Source: Ricinus communis | Lineage: Eukaryota; Streptophyta; Magnoliopsida; Malpighiales; Euphorbiaceae | Length of the DNA stretch: 64,000 nt | Direction: 5' to 3' | NCBI RefSeq assembly: GCF_019578655.1 | Contig: NC_063264.1 | Location: 22,777,688 to 22,841,687 of the forward strand | Part shown: positions 63,021-64,000 of the stretch, piece after piece | Layout: each line of letters starts with the position of its first letter | How positions within the stretch are numbered: position 1 is the stretch's first letter | Translations under genes and position numbers: made by a program | Notes under the pieces: generated by a model | Seen by the model: only the letters and a program-made list of their open reading frames with translations | Database searches by the model: none | What the model was told of the DNA's origin: nothing

Positions 63021-64000
63021 ACCCATAGGATTGACCGAAACACTGATAGATACATTTTCCGATAAAGAAAAAAAGGAAGGAGAGCGTGTCAAAGATCTGA
63101 GGAGGGTGTTAACCCACCTTCCTGACAAATTAAATGCTTTGTTTTATTGAAGAATGTGAAAGGAGTGAGTGTGTAGTTAGTCTATACTTGCTATCAACAG
63201 AGACTGATGACTTACTTTCAAAAAAACAAAAAGAGAAATGGGAGGGAAAGGGATTATTCATTCCCACCAAAGATAGCCATTGGATTCAATCTAGTAACCA
63301 AATCTAATCAAATAAATTTCTTAATCCGGTTAGAATGGTTTTGGATATATATTTAAATTACATCAAGTAAATTTAATCAAATTAATAGTTGCTATTGGTC
63401 CTTTTAATAGTTTCTTGACTAAATATATAACTTTGTTTGTTTGTTAATATTGAACTTTAAATTAATAATAGAAATTGGTTTAGAAGATATTCATATACTT
63501 TATATGAATAAATATATTTTCTCAAATACTAAGATAACTTTGTCAATGTTTAATTTATTTGGATCACAAATAAAATTTCAATTAGAATCACAATAATAAA
63601 ACTATCCATAAAATGTGAGCATCTTATTAAATTTTTATTACGAATCCCATAAAATTATAATTAATAATATAGTTCCATATCAAGTATACCTGAAGAAAGA
63701 TATTGAGTCCACCTGGTCCATTTTAATCCAATAACATAAGATACTGGACATAGAGAATATTCGGAATTTTTCTGGTCATGAATTTGAAGTTTGTTGGATG
63801 ACATTCAAGGCATGTATTTCTAAGGTAAATTATATGATGGACCCAGGCTTACACAATATTATTATTCTGGATCATTTTATACGTGCATAATATATATTTT
63901 TTAGGGCTTTATTTGATTTTTCTTTAATTATATATAACCCTTTTCTATATAGTATTTTGGATAATAAAATAGTCATGTTATAAATTAATTAATTATAAAA
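63021..64000. other. AT-rich sequence, no recognised gene
   Basis: The frame that carries FAS1 exon A extends to a methionine codon ending at 63128, but the part beyond about 63020 does not resemble FAS1. It may be intron or unrelated flank. From about 63130 to the window end the sequence is very AT-rich, with no frame, repeat or RNA gene that I can support. Confidence 0.6.

Noticed and set aside
63021..63128. Apparent N terminus (MSGRWVNTLLRSL...) for the FAS1-like frame
   Set aside because: FAS1 does not begin here. This stretch does not resemble the family, and the homologous part starts inside a mid-protein exon, so the methionine is incidental.

Overview
This is a plant nuclear window, almost certainly from a flowering plant, made mostly of satellite DNA. 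The evidence is LTR-retrotransposon termini of the TGTAACACC(C) type, a cytoplasmic 25S rRNA fragment and exons of the plant CAF-1 large-subunit gene FAS1. I find no intact protein-coding gene.

About 53 kb is one tandem array, running from base 1 to about 61,017 with interruptions, and extending beyond the left edge. The monomer is 39 bp. Two subtypes dominate. Type a (example 16286-16324) carries CTCTTACGGGG, TTGTTTTCTAATATTGAC and AAATAT. Type b (example 696-734) carries CACTTTTTTGGGG and CATGTTGAAAGATAT. They often alternate as a-a'-b trimers of 117 bp. Because 39 is 3 x 13 and the consensus lacks stops in several frames, hundreds of overlapping open frames appear on both strands. They encode 13-residue repeats such as PLTGLFSNIDKYT and PLLRGCFLILTNI, and I treat them as by-products of the satellite. 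Higher-order repeats (HORs) of 0.35-1.5 kb overlie the monomers, most clearly the roughly 1,361-bp repeat at 5.3-11.2 kb.

A 500-N scaffold gap lies at 23054-23553. From about 24.1 to 35.4 kb, and again at 36.3-37.1 kb, the array becomes suddenly ragged, with many small deletions and C-rich substitutions. Clean copies of the same HORs exist at 35.4-36.3 and 37.1-46.3 kb. Unpolished long-read consensus is the simplest explanation, though old diverged array is possible.

Two non-coding LTR-type insertions interrupt the right part. The one at 50985-54204 has TG...CA ends and a perfect 5-bp target duplication (CCACT), and looks like a 3.2-kb solo LTR on the minus strand. The one at 46297-50706 is composite: its right half belongs to the same family, its left half looks like a different LTR, and it has no target duplication.

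The array ends at about 61,017 directly against a decayed 25S rRNA fragment (about 61018-61575, plus strand). This is followed by a broken, intron-containing FAS1 fragment on the minus strand (61938 to about 63,020), with an in-frame stop and frameshifts. The last kilobase is AT-rich with nothing recognisable. The window therefore reads as repetitive heterochromatin bordered by a patch of transposed gene and rDNA debris.
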